Shown one piece after another: positions 46,169 to 57,478 of a stretch of 64,000 bases of DNA. The notes under the pieces were generated by a model. It made no database searches. It saw only the letters and a list, made by a program, of their open reading frames with translations, and was not told the origin of the DNA. How positions within the stretch are numbered: position 1 is the stretch's first letter; each line of letters begins with the position of its first letter. Source of the DNA: Priapulus caudatus (taxonomy: Eukaryota; Priapulida; Priapulimorpha; Priapulimorphida; Priapulidae); contig NW_014578063.1 of assembly GCF_000485595.1 (NCBI RefSeq), positions 25,626 through 89,625 on the forward strand, in the 5' to 3' direction. A program made the position numbers and the translations under genes.

Positions 46169-46996
46169 ACCAAGAGTAGATAATAACACAAGAGTAACAC
46201 ACCCGATTCCCGCATTTTTAACTGATTTTTCTCATCAAAATTTGCCACCAATAAAGAAGCAAGTGTATACGTTCCTCAGCTTATTATGACCACTAATCAC
46301 TCACCTTCGTGGTACTGATATTCGTTACATATATTTGCTAGCGTATTGCTGTAAATCGTAATCTTGCACGAGCTGAATTCGCACAATTTACCGCTATTGT
46401 GTGAGGTGTTAAGACAAATTTTGAAGCTATAGTGGCGCCAATATTTAGCAACGGACGGTTTCCAAATCATTCGTGCCCCGATAGGGGTTTAATGTACTTG
46501 ATTACCTGCGTGTGCGTAATGTGATACTTACTGCAAACTACTACAGAGAATATTGTTATTATGGTGTTATTACTTATGTAAGATAGTATGTCAATTTCTT
46601 GTGTTGCGATCACAATAACTGAGCGCGTCTCGCGGCTCCTCACGAGATCAAAATTCGAAATTTAGATTGTCTCTCAACCCTATCGGGGCACAAATGATTT
46701 GGAAACAGTCCGTTGCTAAATATTGGCGCCACTATAGCTTCAAAATTTGTCTTAACACCTCACACAATAGCAGTAAATTGTGCGAATTCAGCTCGTGCAA
46801 GATTACGATTTACAGCAATACGCTAGCAAATATATGTAAACGAATATCAGTACCACGAAGGTGAGTGATTAGTGGTCATAATAAGCTGAGGAACGTATAC
46901 ACTTGCTTCTTTATTGGTGGCAAATTTTGATGAGAAAAATCGGTTAAAAATGCGGGAATCGTGTGTCTCACTCTTGTGTTATTATCTACTCTTGGT
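46169..46996. mobile_element. Element with 320-bp inverted repeats
   Basis: Left arm 46169-46488 and right arm 46677-46996 are inverted copies of equal length that differ at only a few positions by eye. Outer ends read ACCAAGAGTAGATAATAACA. The spacer is 188 bp. The flanks GTGAT on both sides partly overlap the ends and may be a target duplication. No coding frame is evident; a foldback-type MITE is the simplest reading. Confidence 0.9.
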
Positions 46997-47388
46997 GATA
47001 CTGAGAGAGAGTTCATGAAATAAAAGAAAGAATTCAAGTGAAAGGGCATTACATGTGCTTTAGCTTGCCATATGGTTTAAGCTAGACCAGTTAAGCTCAC
47101 CTAGTTTAGCAAACTTTAGCTTGCCTTATTTCCTGTTTAACATCTGCATCATTTGTATCGCTATACGGACGCTGCATATCGATTATCGTATCAGGGGCTG
47201 CTGTACGGTAAATTGTTACACCCCTAGTAAACACTACCACTGTAGTAGTGTAGTAGACAGACTGATCTGTGTTATCAGGACATAGCGCGATGATGAAGTG
47301 TTCTTGCTCCCACGTGGGGTTGGGCGTTGTACGATGTTCGTGAGTCATGGCGGTGGAAGTGGCACTGAATGGACAGTTGTTGCAGCAG
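46997..47388. other. TEAD intron, last part before exon 47389
   Basis: No repeat recognised. It ends with a tract leading to the acceptor TTGCAGCAG. Confidence 0.5.
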
Positions 47389-47553
47389 GATCAGGCAGCA
47401 AAAGACAAGGTTCTGCAGTCACTGGCAGGCATGTCATCGGCTCAGATCGTGTCCGCCACTCTACTCAATCACAAAGGCTTCCCAGCAATGATGGGTGGTG
47501 TGCCACCATTCGGCAACACTATGGGGCCCACCTATCCTGCAGCCACGCCAACG
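47389..47553 (+). CDS. TEAD: TEAD exon: linker after the TEA domain
   Basis: The 165-bp exon encodes 55 residues between acceptor GTTGCAGCAG and donor GTAAGC, in phase 0 at both ends. It begins DQAAKDKVLQSLAGMSSAQI followed by VSATLLNHKGFPAMM, the conserved segment directly after the TEA domain in animal TEADs. A proline-rich, divergent stretch ends in YPAATPT. The region links the DNA-binding domain to the YAP-binding domain and is partly disordered in family members. An alternative acceptor three bases upstream (TTGCAG) would add one Gln. An in-frame ATG lies upstream at 47347, but the match to the family begins only at the acceptor, so it is not taken as a start. Confidence 0.95.
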
Positions 47554-48803
47554 GTAAGCCCACTGACCCTGTCTCCACCCTCACAGTAGTCATCCCCTTC
47601 CTCGCCCCCACTCTCACAGAAATTGCAACCTACCCTGTGTCCAGCCTCACTAAGCCCCACCTACACTGTCTCTACTTTTACAGCAGTTGTCCCCTATTCT
47701 TCTGCCCATGCCATGGTGATCTTTCCCTACCCAGCTACAGTCAATAGTGTATGCCCCACTATCTATCACTGCTAGGAAAATGTCCTATAACCTCAGGGTA
47801 AGCCCCTCTACCCTTCGAGTTTCCCAGGACAAGCCTCATATACTCTCCTATCATCTCAGTGCAAGCCTCCTCCCCCTTCCATCACTTCTATGAAGCCCTC
47901 CCATCTTCTCAGGGCAAGCTTCTATTATCCCTCACCATCTCAAGACAACTCCCCCTCAACCCTTCCACTATGTCATTACAAGTCCCCTCCCCTCCCATCA
48001 CCTCACCCCCATTACCTCAGAGCAAGCCTCCTTCCCCTTCCATCATCTCAGGGCAAACCTTTAACCTCATAATTTCAGGAAAATACTCCTACCCTTTCAC
48101 AATCTCAAGGCATATGCCCTGTATCCCCCACCATCTCAGGATAAGTCCACTTCTACCATTACACCATCTCAGGACAAGCCGTCTCTATGCTCCCATCACT
48201 TCAGAGTAAGCCTCCTTTTCTTTCCCTCCCATAATCTCAGAGGAATCCTTGGCTACCCTTCCACCTCTAGGCAAGCGCCACGTACCCTCCTACCACCTCA
48301 GGGCAAATCTCCTGTACACTCCAATCATGGCAAGAAAGCCACTTCAACGCTCACACCTTTATATTATTTGCACCATGTCTATTGAACTCGTCAGTAGATC
48401 AACCTTTCTGCATACATGTACTAGATACATTCTGGCACATTCATGTATAGTAGCTTTCAAACAGAAGCACCGTAAATGTTGCAGCAATTTTTTATATTGG
48501 AGCATATATAGTTGTGAAGAAAAATACAAAAAACGATTATTGTTATTTATTAACGCTGCTATTTAATGTTACCACCCTGGCTCCATCTGAATTGGATCCA
48601 CCTTACAGCTGGGGACAGATCTACAAAACTGGAGACTAGGTTGTAATCATTCCCTCAATTAGAGTGATCGTCCTCTATAAGAGTTTGTACTGCTACCATG
48701 ATCAAGGTGAAGAAGAAGAATTTTCAGTGATTTTTATCACCCTTTGTCACCCACTAACATAATGTGACACCGAAATTCACCCGTCTCTGTATCTCTTTGA
48801 CAG
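47554..48803. repeat. TEAD intron with degenerate TC-rich minisatellite
   Basis: From about 47800 to 48330 imperfect repeats of about 30 bp contain CCATCATCTCAGGGCAAGCC flanked by TCC-rich sequence. Long S/P-rich ORFs over it are artefacts. Bases 48350-48803 show nothing. Confidence 0.75.
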
Positions 48804-48844
48804 TTCTGGCAGCCAGGGTTATCACAGCCAGCGACAACTCAAGA
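48804..48844 (+). CDS. TEAD: TEAD small exon (FWxPG segment)
   Basis: A 41-bp exon between acceptor TTTGACAG and donor GTAAGT. It encodes FWQPGLSQPATTQ plus two bases of the next codon, which is completed by the first base of exon 50800 to give Asp. This corresponds to the FWPG...SSQ|D segment of vertebrate TEADs, where an intron interrupts the same codon. The exon is too short for an ORF search; it is identified by its position, splice sites and the FWxPG motif. It belongs to the linker before the YAP-binding domain. No other role is known to me. Confidence 0.93.
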
Positions 48845-50367
48845 GTAAGTAGTATTCCCTCACACCATTTCAGATTATCCACAATGAGCATTCCGAATGA
48901 TTACAAAAAAGATTCCTAATTATGAGTGATGATTTTTTAGCTCACCTTGACATCGTCAAGATGGGCTATTGCAATGGGTCGTTGTCAGTCGTACGTCAGT
49001 CCGTCCGTCAACATTTGGATACGGTCAAAGATAACTTGAGAACCGTTTGACCGGCATGTTTCAAATTGCATACAGTTGTTACTCCTATGGGAGAGGTCTG
49101 AACGTCCTATTTTGGCTCAGTTCAGGTTCAACAAATTTTGCTAATTTTTGGTATGTGAATGAATAACGACTGTCCCCAAAACATATCACAGGGATTTTGA
49201 TATTTTTGAGAAATTATGCAAGTTAGGTAGATATTGGCAATTTCACTATGCATTTCAGTGTCTGCCTACGGTCAACGATAACTCACGAAGCGTTTGACCC
49301 ACATGTTTCAAATTGCATACAGTTGTTACTCCTATGGTAGAGATTTGAACGTCCTATTTTAGAGCACGCCAGTCGACCTACTTTTGAGCCACGCCCACTT
49401 TTTGGCAAAAATGGAAATGGCCATAAGTCAGTTCAGGTTCAACGGATTTTGCTCATTTTTGGTATGTGAATGAATAAGGACTGGCCCCAAAATATATCAC
49501 AGGGGTTTTGATATTTTTTTTAAATTATGCAAATTAAGTAGATTTTGGCAATGTCACTATGCATTTCAGTGTCTGCCTACGGTCATCGATAACTGAAGAA
49601 CCGTTTGACCCACATGTTTCAAATTGCATACAGTTGTTACTTGTATGGGAGAGATGACAACGTCCTATTTTGGAGCACAGCAGTCGACCTATTTTTGAGT
49701 CATTCTCAACTGCGTGTTTACATGCGTTACTAAAAAGTAGTTATTTTATGCTAAGAACAATGAAGGAATTAATTAGAAGTCTAATTAATACCTTTAGTAT
49801 AGTACCACTAAATACTGTTAAAACTGGTGGCTAAACTGCCCCCCACTCAGTGCACTTGTTCCCACTCTCTCATTTGTGCCCTTTTTGTGGTGAGCTACAG
49901 TGTCATTGACACTTTCATTTCACTAGAGATGAAGTCTTAAAAACATGGTACAACTAAGATTCTATTCCCTTGTTGTTGCTTAGTGAGTAAATTTACATCT
50001 TTATTTTCAATATTTTTCATATTTTGACGATTTCATTTCATCTGTTAAGGATTGCCGCTCGTAATAATGTATACTGAGTACACCATATACCATGCTGTAC
50101 AGCGTGACAGTGGCCAGCTATGAGAAGGGAAGCTATTTGGTCACGTGAGCAGATATACGCGCCCCAACAGTGCACACCTAAGTGGGGGGGGGGGGACATC
50201 AATGAGTCTAAGGCGTAGTATAAAATATAGATAAGTGTATGCTATATATGTTACGACACACATAATTGCAACAAGTCGACCGAAACTGCCCAACGGCCAC
50301 GAACACCAGAATCAGAACATTTAGTCCCGGGTATCTTTCGTCACCTCCCTTTTTAGGGGAGTCCTCT

Positions 50368-50409
<42 letters not shown>

Positions 50410-50441
50410 GTCTCTGTGTCTCTCTCTCGCTCTCTCTCTCG

Positions 50442-50485
<44 letters not shown>

Positions 50486-50799
50486 GCTCCCCTTCGCTCT
50501 CGCCCAATTGTAGGTGATCTACCTTAATTAACTAGCGACCTTTCGTATTAGGCCTGTTGATGGTCTATGTTGCATTATGGAACTGTGGTTTTTCAACACT
50601 ACATAAGTTTAGATGTGATTAAGCTTGAGCATGTCTGGACATGTCTTATGGGAATAAAGAGAAAATCATTGTAAAGATATTCAGTAGTTTTCTTGCATTA
50701 GTATCTTGAACATCATCACTCACTTATTTACAACATCAAGACGCTGCTAACTTGGTTATAACATCGACATGTTGCTCACTTGTTTATTATAATTGACAG
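48845..50799. other. TEAD intron with repeats
   Basis: Holds a TAGCTCACC element (48938-49897), a dispersed repeat at about 50060-50150 (inverted partner at 9355-9440), a G10 run at 50184 and a TC microsatellite at 50370-50480. Confidence 0.75.
48938..49897 (+). mobile_element. Hairpin-ended element with TAGCTCACC termini
   Basis: Termini TAGCTCACC and its complement (49889-49897). Just inside the left end CTTGACATCGTCAAG folds as a hairpin, followed by GTCAGTCGTACGTCAGTCCG. A segment containing TTTCAAATTGCATACAGTTG occurs three times (about 49060, 49305 and 49615), so the interior is a diverged tandem array. No coding. Confidence 0.75.
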
Positions 50800-50971
50800 T
50801 GTGAAGCCATACATCGCTCAAGCATATGGAATCCCGGGTAAACCAGAGATGGCGCCACCAATTAGTTCCTCCACCTCAACGTTGTCATGGGAAGGACGCT
50901 ACATTGGCACGTCCAAGCTGCGATTAGCTGAATTCTCAGCGTACATGGACCAGCAACGAGAAACAGACTCA
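50800..50971 (+). CDS. TEAD: TEAD exon: start of the YAP/Vgll-binding domain
   Basis: The 172-bp exon lies between acceptor ATTGACAG and donor GTAAGC. After one base completing Asp it encodes 57 residues: VKPYIAQAYGIPGKPEMAPP, a serine-rich linker, then WEGRYIGTSKLRLAEFSAYM and DQQRETDS. WxGRxIGTxKLRLxEFSAF is the first beta-strand pair of the immunoglobulin-like YAP-binding domain in all animal TEADs. Compared with vertebrate proteins the linker before the tryptophan is short and diverged. The donor falls after DS, the same place as in vertebrates. The intron upstream is 1,955 bp and the one downstream is 6.5 kb and contains transposon 2. Confidence 0.97.
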
Positions 50972-51585
50972 GTAAGCTAACAGGGTGACGGCACGTGTAT
51001 GCACGTTTTTTGTTATTACACACGTGAGGTTGCAAGTGTAGCCAAGTGATTACATGGTTGTGACAGTGATGAAGAGACCACCCTGTTTTACTTTAAAATG
51101 CTTATAAGTGAGATGGCAGCATCTCTTTTGTTTGCAAACCCCCTGCTGATTATATGTGACCTACACCTGCCAATTTTGTGTCTCTGTTGTGAAGAGATTG
51201 CTATGTGAGGGGTGTGTGTTACTTTTACCACTTTTATTGTGTCGGCCATGGCTTTCGTGTCACAAAATGCACATTGCGTGTTTGTTGGAAACATTAAAAC
51301 TAGACATGTGACTATATCGAGGACGACAGGAGATACCTAAAGGATGTAAACTTCCTAAACTAAATATCAAAAACAGTTTCTTCAGCCAATCAATCATAAA
51401 ATCAATCCATCAAATAAAGCATGCTTCTAACCTTCACAATTCAGCCATCGATCTTGATGCCACAAGATCACTGCAGCAAGCAATCATAAAACTCTCTCTC
51501 ACTCTCTCTCTGTCTCCCTTTCATGTCCTCCCTCCTCCCTCCCTCCGTCTCCCCTTCTCTTACCCTCTCTCTCTCTCTCTCGCTG

Positions 51586-51620
<35 letters not shown>

Positions 51621-52133
51621 GTATGTATATATATATATACATGAATGGATGGATGGATGGATGGATGGATGGATGGATGGATGGGTTGGTAAATGGGTGG
51701 GTGGATGGATGGATGGATGGATGGATGGATGGATGGATGGATGGATATATGATATATGATATAGATATATATTACTGAGCGTTCATATTATGTATATCCA
51801 TTGTTACAGAAAAAATTCAGTTTGGCACTATATCTGAAACCATTTAATATACCCTTAACATCATATATCCCAATTTTGTTGCTTATACCACAAAACCCAC
51901 AATCCTTCTACACATCTGCCCCACTAGTATGGTTGGAGCTAAATTCTTTCACACCGTGTGCAGGTCTTGATGTCAGCGTTAGGGTGCATGTAAAAGTATT
52001 TGGCTAACAATTGCTTGCATACTAGAACTGCTGTTTTGTGTCAAATGCTCGCATGCGCCTCTTAAATTCTTGCATGCTACTTAAAAATCTTGATGTGTTC
52101 ATGACAAGATGTGTAACCAAAAGAGAAGTGTAT
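50972..52133. repeat. TEAD intron with TC, AT and GGAT microsatellites
   Basis: TC runs at 51490-51600, AT runs at about 51602-51640, and a GGAT array at 51644-51746. Nothing else recognised. Confidence 0.85.
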
Positions 52134-52430
52134 TAGTGGGGCAGATAACAGCCATTTTTGATAGGAATCGTGCAAATGATGATACAAGCATCAAATTTGG
52201 CACACTTGTTCTCCAAGTGATACTAATCAAATCTGCCCGATTGGCCAATTGAAAATCTAAGATGGCGGCTATTTTTCAAGATGGTCGCCAAATTAGCCTC
52301 CCGAAGTTGACGTTTTGCTTAGAAGTATTTGTAGTTGTCCGATTTGCATGATCTATGTGTGGATTCCTATGTTTTCAAGCCTGCTGAAGTGGATTTTCCT
52401 GTTTATAAAACACACTGACACATATTTTTC
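52134..52430. repeat. TIR, left copy of transposon 2
   Basis: Contains AAGATGGCGGC at 52258-52268, a perfect match to the YY1-type word, then AAGATGGTCGCC. Shares AATGATGATACAAGCATCAA with the right copy. Confidence 0.9.
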
Positions 52431-52528
52431 AAGATGGCCACTAGATTGTCTGTTTTTCATTACGTAAGCTTTGCCCCAGCTAGTAAATGTTCAAAGTTAT
52501 ACATACCATGCCACTGGTCCTCCAGCTG

Positions 52529-55510
52529 CTACTGTTCACATATGCAGCTGCAGAGTGATGTGCAGGGGAGCTTTGACTGAAAGCACTTGCATCTTCCTTT
52601 ACAACCTTTCTTACAGGAACACTTCGTCAGTTCCCGACAGCTCGCTCCAATAGGTGGTAGTGTTGTCCAACATATCTGCCATGTCTCTCCTTTCTGTGTC
52701 CACACCCATTCAGCGGGACTGCTCGTGTCTGGATTGGAGATGGTTGCCTGGCCCCAGATGATCCCAGCCTGATAGGCCGCACGCTTTGCATGTTCTCTGA
52801 GGGCTGCCTGTGTTGGTGGAATTGAGTTGTACGGCCTCTGCTTGCGGGCAAAGAGATCTAGTCTTGCTTCGTCCACACCAGTGGCTGCACTTGATCTGTC
52901 GTACACGAGGACAATGAATCTCTCCAGCATCTGCAGGTCAAGATCACGAATTAATGTTGGATGCTGGCTGAGATTAGTGAATGTTTCAGAAACATCATCA
53001 AATACGTTCCAAGTCTGCCATGCAGATTTCTTCGCTTTACAACGGAAGGCAGACACGAGGTCACATCCAGTAAACGGATGAAAGTATGGGATCCCTCTAG
53101 CTTTCTCAATCTCTATTGCAGAAACTACCTCATGGACTGGAATCCATCGCATCTTGGCTCCTTGGCCAAACGCAATCCACATGTTCTTAAGGCCTAGTTC
53201 TTGTAACGATGGCAGTACAGATATTGCTATGACTAGCACGTCCGTGTCATTAGCCTTAATGATAATAGACTTGCTCCCATCAGTCGTTGCATCCCTGGCG
53301 TGTACAAATATTCGACTGTCAGCTTCTTCATGACAACATGGGGACACAGCATCCAGAGACTTCCTTGTGTTGCTAATGGCATCTTCTTTTGTGACGATGA
53401 CTGTGCTTGTCGTCTTTGCTTCACACATCTTTTTCGCAAGGAAGTGAAACAGCTCAGTCTAGTTTCTGGCGTCACGAAGGAAGCTTTGCCAGTTACTTGG
53501 TGTCTTACTCGTTCCTGTCACTCTTCTTCTGATTTCTTGCCCCTTTTCGACCTCGTCTCGGATTTCAGACTTGACTTCTTGTACACATCAAAGACTACGT
53601 CCACCCGCTCGTACCTGGCACCATAGGATTCCACCTTTGGGATGATGTCTTATTTAGCATAGTTATGAAATGTTTTTGAAGTGCGTGGAGGTAATAAATT
53701 GATAAGTGCTGAGCCATCAATGATGATTGCATCTCCCTTTTGTTCTCTGTCTGGGATGTTCACTTGCGCTTCAAGAATTTCAACCAGCTGTGACTTCTGA
53801 CACGTATGAACCTTTCCGCTGTCACTGAGAGATGCAGGCTGTGACTGATTCTCGTGCTTGAAGAATTCTTGCAAGTCACACTGCCTGTTCTGGCACGAGA
53901 TGAAGAGTCGCGGGAATAACTGATGGTTGTCTTTCAGGACTTTCTCCTTAGAAATTCCTTCAGCCTGCTCTTGTTTGAAGAAAGAAACAAGGTTTTTCTT
54001 GATTGGATAATAGAAAGGACTTTCACCTTCATCCTCTAGCCCCTCCATGAATGATTGGAACTGCTCTTTGCCCTGCCGGTGTAGCTACCATTTCAGCTAG
54101 TTGGGTATGCAATGTTCTTCGTGTCTAGCACCAGCAGGTCGGCTGATTCTTCTTGGAATGGGTTGCCCATCTCCTGCATCACTGCAGAGAGTAATTTTAC
54201 CTTTTTAACGAGAGATTTCTGGGCACTTAGTGTCTGCTCATGGTGTCTGCTGATGTAGGTGGCATCTTTCATACCAGACATGGCCTCGTATCCAGCTACT
54301 AAACGACTAACTTCGGGTCCAGCGACCATCCACCTACGAAGTGCTGACGGGTCTTCTGTCAACCCAATTGCTCCTCCGTCACCTTTGATCACTGCATTAT
54401 TGTGCTCGAGTGCTTGGTCAATCGCCAGGGCAGAGAATTCTCTTCTTGACTTGTGGATGGCGAAGTTCCCTTTGTGAAACTCCCTGGCCACATCTGGATG
54501 TTGTTGCTCAAGTGACATCATATCTCGGAGGTGAATTGTGATCCATCGCGCATAGTTGACATTGTTATTCGCAAAGAAGTAAGGCACCAGTTCTGAAAGT
54601 GCTTCACGGTACAAGTTGAAGACGCCTTCTCTGAATGAGCGGATCAGGGTGAATATGGTGAGCTCCATGTCCAGCACCAGACTCCAGAACTGGAACTGCA
54701 GACTCTCTTTCCTCCGTTGTTAACACCAATCCTCAAAGGTTATATCTGATATGCTAGACTCTTCAGAGCGGTAATTATGGTATGCCTTCTTCATCAGTTT
54801 GTACAAGCTGCATGCAGTGATCTGGTGTGCTTGTCTTGTCTGGTGTGACACTGGATGCAGACAGGTAAGACTGTGCTGTACCAGATGAGGCCACCCCTGC
54901 TTCCACAATGGCACTGGTCCAGCCACTGTCCCGTAGTAATGTTCCTATTAATCGCAGTGCAGCCATTTCTATATGAAGTCCACCGAACATGATCACGAAC
55001 TTGTCCTCTCCATATTCGGGCCACTTTCATTGTATTTGTTTTGCCAGAGCATACAACGGTTGGTCAGCAGCAATAACAGGTGTCTGCCCTGGGTTCAGAA
55101 AAGCCACTGTATCACAGACCTTCGCCATGGCATGCTTGATCGTTGCAATAGAGTGAGCCTGGTCTCGCCACAGAGGCATCATTGCTGAAATGCTCACTTC
55201 AAATGGATGGCTCTTTTTCTGCGTTGCATGGTGGGCTGACCATGTGATGCTGACTGCATCAGCCACATCCTCAGTGAAAAAGACTTCCTCTAACCAAGAA
55301 TATTTTTCTTTCAAGTGTGACCAGATCGACTCGGGTACTCATCTAGTTTAGCCCGCGAGCCAACGCGGTTTACCAGGGTCTGGCTGATGCCGTGCACTAG
55401 CATCTTCTTGGAGCCATAGATGAGAGTTGGGCCAGTGGTGAGGACCAGTGCCAGTAGTCCATCCAATGGATGTGGCTGACTGCTAAAACAAATTAAGGTA
55501 CTACCTCTAA
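52529..55510 (-). pseudogene. PIN/FEN1-like transposon protein with CXC tail, decayed and N-terminally truncated
   Basis: Minus-strand pieces in order: 55027-55314 (ADQPLYALAKQIQ, corresponding to MDQALYAKA of element 1), 54775-54996 (MFGGLHIEMAALRLIGTLLR), 54093-54677 (ARWITIHLRDMM, then ALAIDQALEHNNAVIKGDGG), 53650-54048 (AIIIDGSALINLLPPRTSK, first PIN Asp) and 52529-53428 (EEADSRIF, then NDTDVLVIAIS, then FTGCDLVSAF). Between them VDVVFDVYKKSSLKSE is read at about 53570-53600. The C-terminus has a CXC-type cysteine cluster, CSCKKGCKGRCKC then CTSLCSCIC. Stops at about 53655 and 53462 and frameshifts separate the pieces, and sequence upstream of 55314 is mostly deleted. The order of blocks is the same as in transposon 1, supporting one protein architecture. 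A nuclease role is inferred from motifs only. Confidence 0.8.
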
Positions 55511-55591
55511 CACTACACCCCTACACCCCTACACCCCTACACCCCATAGCCATGCAAACGTATGAAAATCATAAACAAATGTGCAAAGGGA

Positions 55592-55877
55592 GAAAAATAT
55601 GTGTCAGTGTGCTTTATAAACAGGAAAATCTACTTCAGCACGCTTGAAAACATAGGAATTCACACCTAGATCATGCAAATCGGACAACTACAAATACTTC
55701 TACGCAAAATGTCAACTTCGGGAAGCTAATTTGGCGACCATCTTGAAAAATGACCGCCATCTTGGATTTTCAATTGGCCAATCGGGCAGATTTGATTAGT
55801 ATCACTTGGAGAATAAGTGTGCCAAGTTTGATGCTTGTATCATCATTTGCACGATTTTTCTGTTATCTCCTAGACTA
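55592..55877. repeat. TIR, right copy of transposon 2
   Basis: Complement of 52134-52430, with ACCGCCATCTTGG at about 55753. Confidence 0.9.
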
Positions 55878-57478
55878 TATGTATACCAGAAGCAAGCATA
55901 GTTTTCAAATTTATAAGTTCACAACCCCGGATCATGATGTCCGTATATAGGTGTTTAGCCAGAAAAATGAATGCTGAACGCGGGTGCAGGGTTTCACATA
56001 CGACATCAGGGTTTCTTCGGAGGGAAAATTAGACAAAGGAGGTAATGGCCAGTTTGGGGAAAAAAACGTGCATGATGGATTCAAATACAGGATATATTGA
56101 TATACTTATAGATGTATAGATACAGGATATACTTATTAGTAAATACAGGAATATTTTCACAACGGCGATGTTAAAATTTGACAACGGTGGTGCGCCACTG
56201 TGCCTCCTATGTATAAGAAACCCAGGACATACGTCGTTGCCGTACAACAATTTAGTCTCGTCTACACCGTGCCTAGGTCTTAATATCCTTTGTAAGGCAT
56301 GCAACCGAAAAACAAATGTGTGTACAGCCCTCAACACTAACGGTTGTCCGATTGCCCGGGACAAGTGAAAGTCTATGTCGGACAAGTTATTCTCTTGCCT
56401 AGTTGCCCGATCGGACAACTGAAAAGTTCTAGTTGTTTAATATTCTTAACATCCTCTGAGCCAGGGCGCTATCGCACCACATTCTTACTTCAAAAGTTTT
56501 CGAAGGTCCCTGAAAAAAGCAGCCCGCGACACCCACTGTTACCATTACAGATTTATTCAGAGTGGCAATGCGTACCTCCCTGGCCGGGGCGGCATTGATT
56601 TATGTACTGGGGTGGGGGTACGATTGTTTATAAGTCGGTTGGGGCATATTCATTACTGAATATGTAGGGGGTGGGCATTGCTGGAATGAGAGGACGACAG
56701 CAAAACTCTTTCCTGTGATTGAGGAAAAAGCTGCAATCGGTAATGACACACAATGAGCGTGCCAGCATGCAAACATAAACGTGTGAATTTTATTACGATT
56801 TTACATGTATACTGTATTTACTCGTGTATAAGTATAATTCATGTATATTATAAGTCTTACCCCATATTTTGCATTGAAAAGTTGGTACAAACATTGGTAC
56901 ATTAACAAGATTTCTTAGCCTCGTCTATAAGTCGCACCCACTGATTTTTTTTTATTGAAGTTGTGTACAAAAAGCGCGGTTTATACACAAGTAAATTTAT
57001 ACGGTATATATACTGTAATTGTAATACACACGCACGCTCGCATGCAAACGCGCGCGCAGCCACATGCCTAGGTATGTGCGAGCCTATATGCACGCAGGGA
57101 ATACTGGAAAAAATATCAGGAGTGTATAATATATATATATATGTCTACATCTATTTATAAATATTATATATGTATATATATCTATTTATATATCTATTTC
57201 TATAATATAGATCTCTATATTATACACTCCTGATAATATGATATGCACTGAACCAAAAGAGGACATTAACGGCTCATAGATTGCACAAGTAAATTTTGGA
57301 CAAGTAAAAATTGCTTATTGTTGCCCGACAGGACAACCAGATCTGAAAATAAGCGTCGAGGCCTGGTGTATGATTTCCCGTTCACGATACATCGTTCCAC
57401 AAAACGTGATGCATTCCTCTGCATCTATGAAAGAATTAAAAAAAGGTTTTCTCAGGCTCAGCGTATGTATTATTGCAG
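55878..57478. other. TEAD intron, mostly unassigned
   Basis: TTGTCCGATTGCCCGGGACA at about 56343 and, in reverse, TTGCCCGACAGGACAACC at about 57323 could be the ends of a 1-kb element, but the match is weak. AT microsatellites lie at 57128-57215. No gene. Confidence 0.45.

Larger units (their letters stand above)
52134..55877 (-). mobile_element. Long-TIR DNA transposon 2 (PIN-nuclease family)
   Basis: A 3,744-bp element with TIRs of 297 bp (52134-52430) and 286 bp (55592-55877). Ends read TAGTGGGGCAGATAACAG and, reversed, TAGTCTAGGAGATAACAG. TAT flanks both sides (52131-52133 and 55878-55880), a 3-bp target duplication. The TIR sequence is unrelated to that of transposon 1 except for the TAGT tip and an AAGATGGCGGC word, yet both carry the same gene family on the minus strand. 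Confidence 0.85.

Noticed and set aside
46481-46690. Possible hidden gene in the 320-bp inverted repeat
   Set aside because: ORFs in the arms are short and mirror each other; the spacer has none.
47859-48209. 116-codon Ser/Pro-rich ORF in a TEAD intron
   Set aside because: It lies on a TC-rich minisatellite between two well-defined TEAD exons.
56343-57345. Possible 1-kb transposon between TTGTCCGATTGCCC and TTGCCCGACAGGACAA
   Set aside because: The end match is short and interrupted, and no target duplication is visible.
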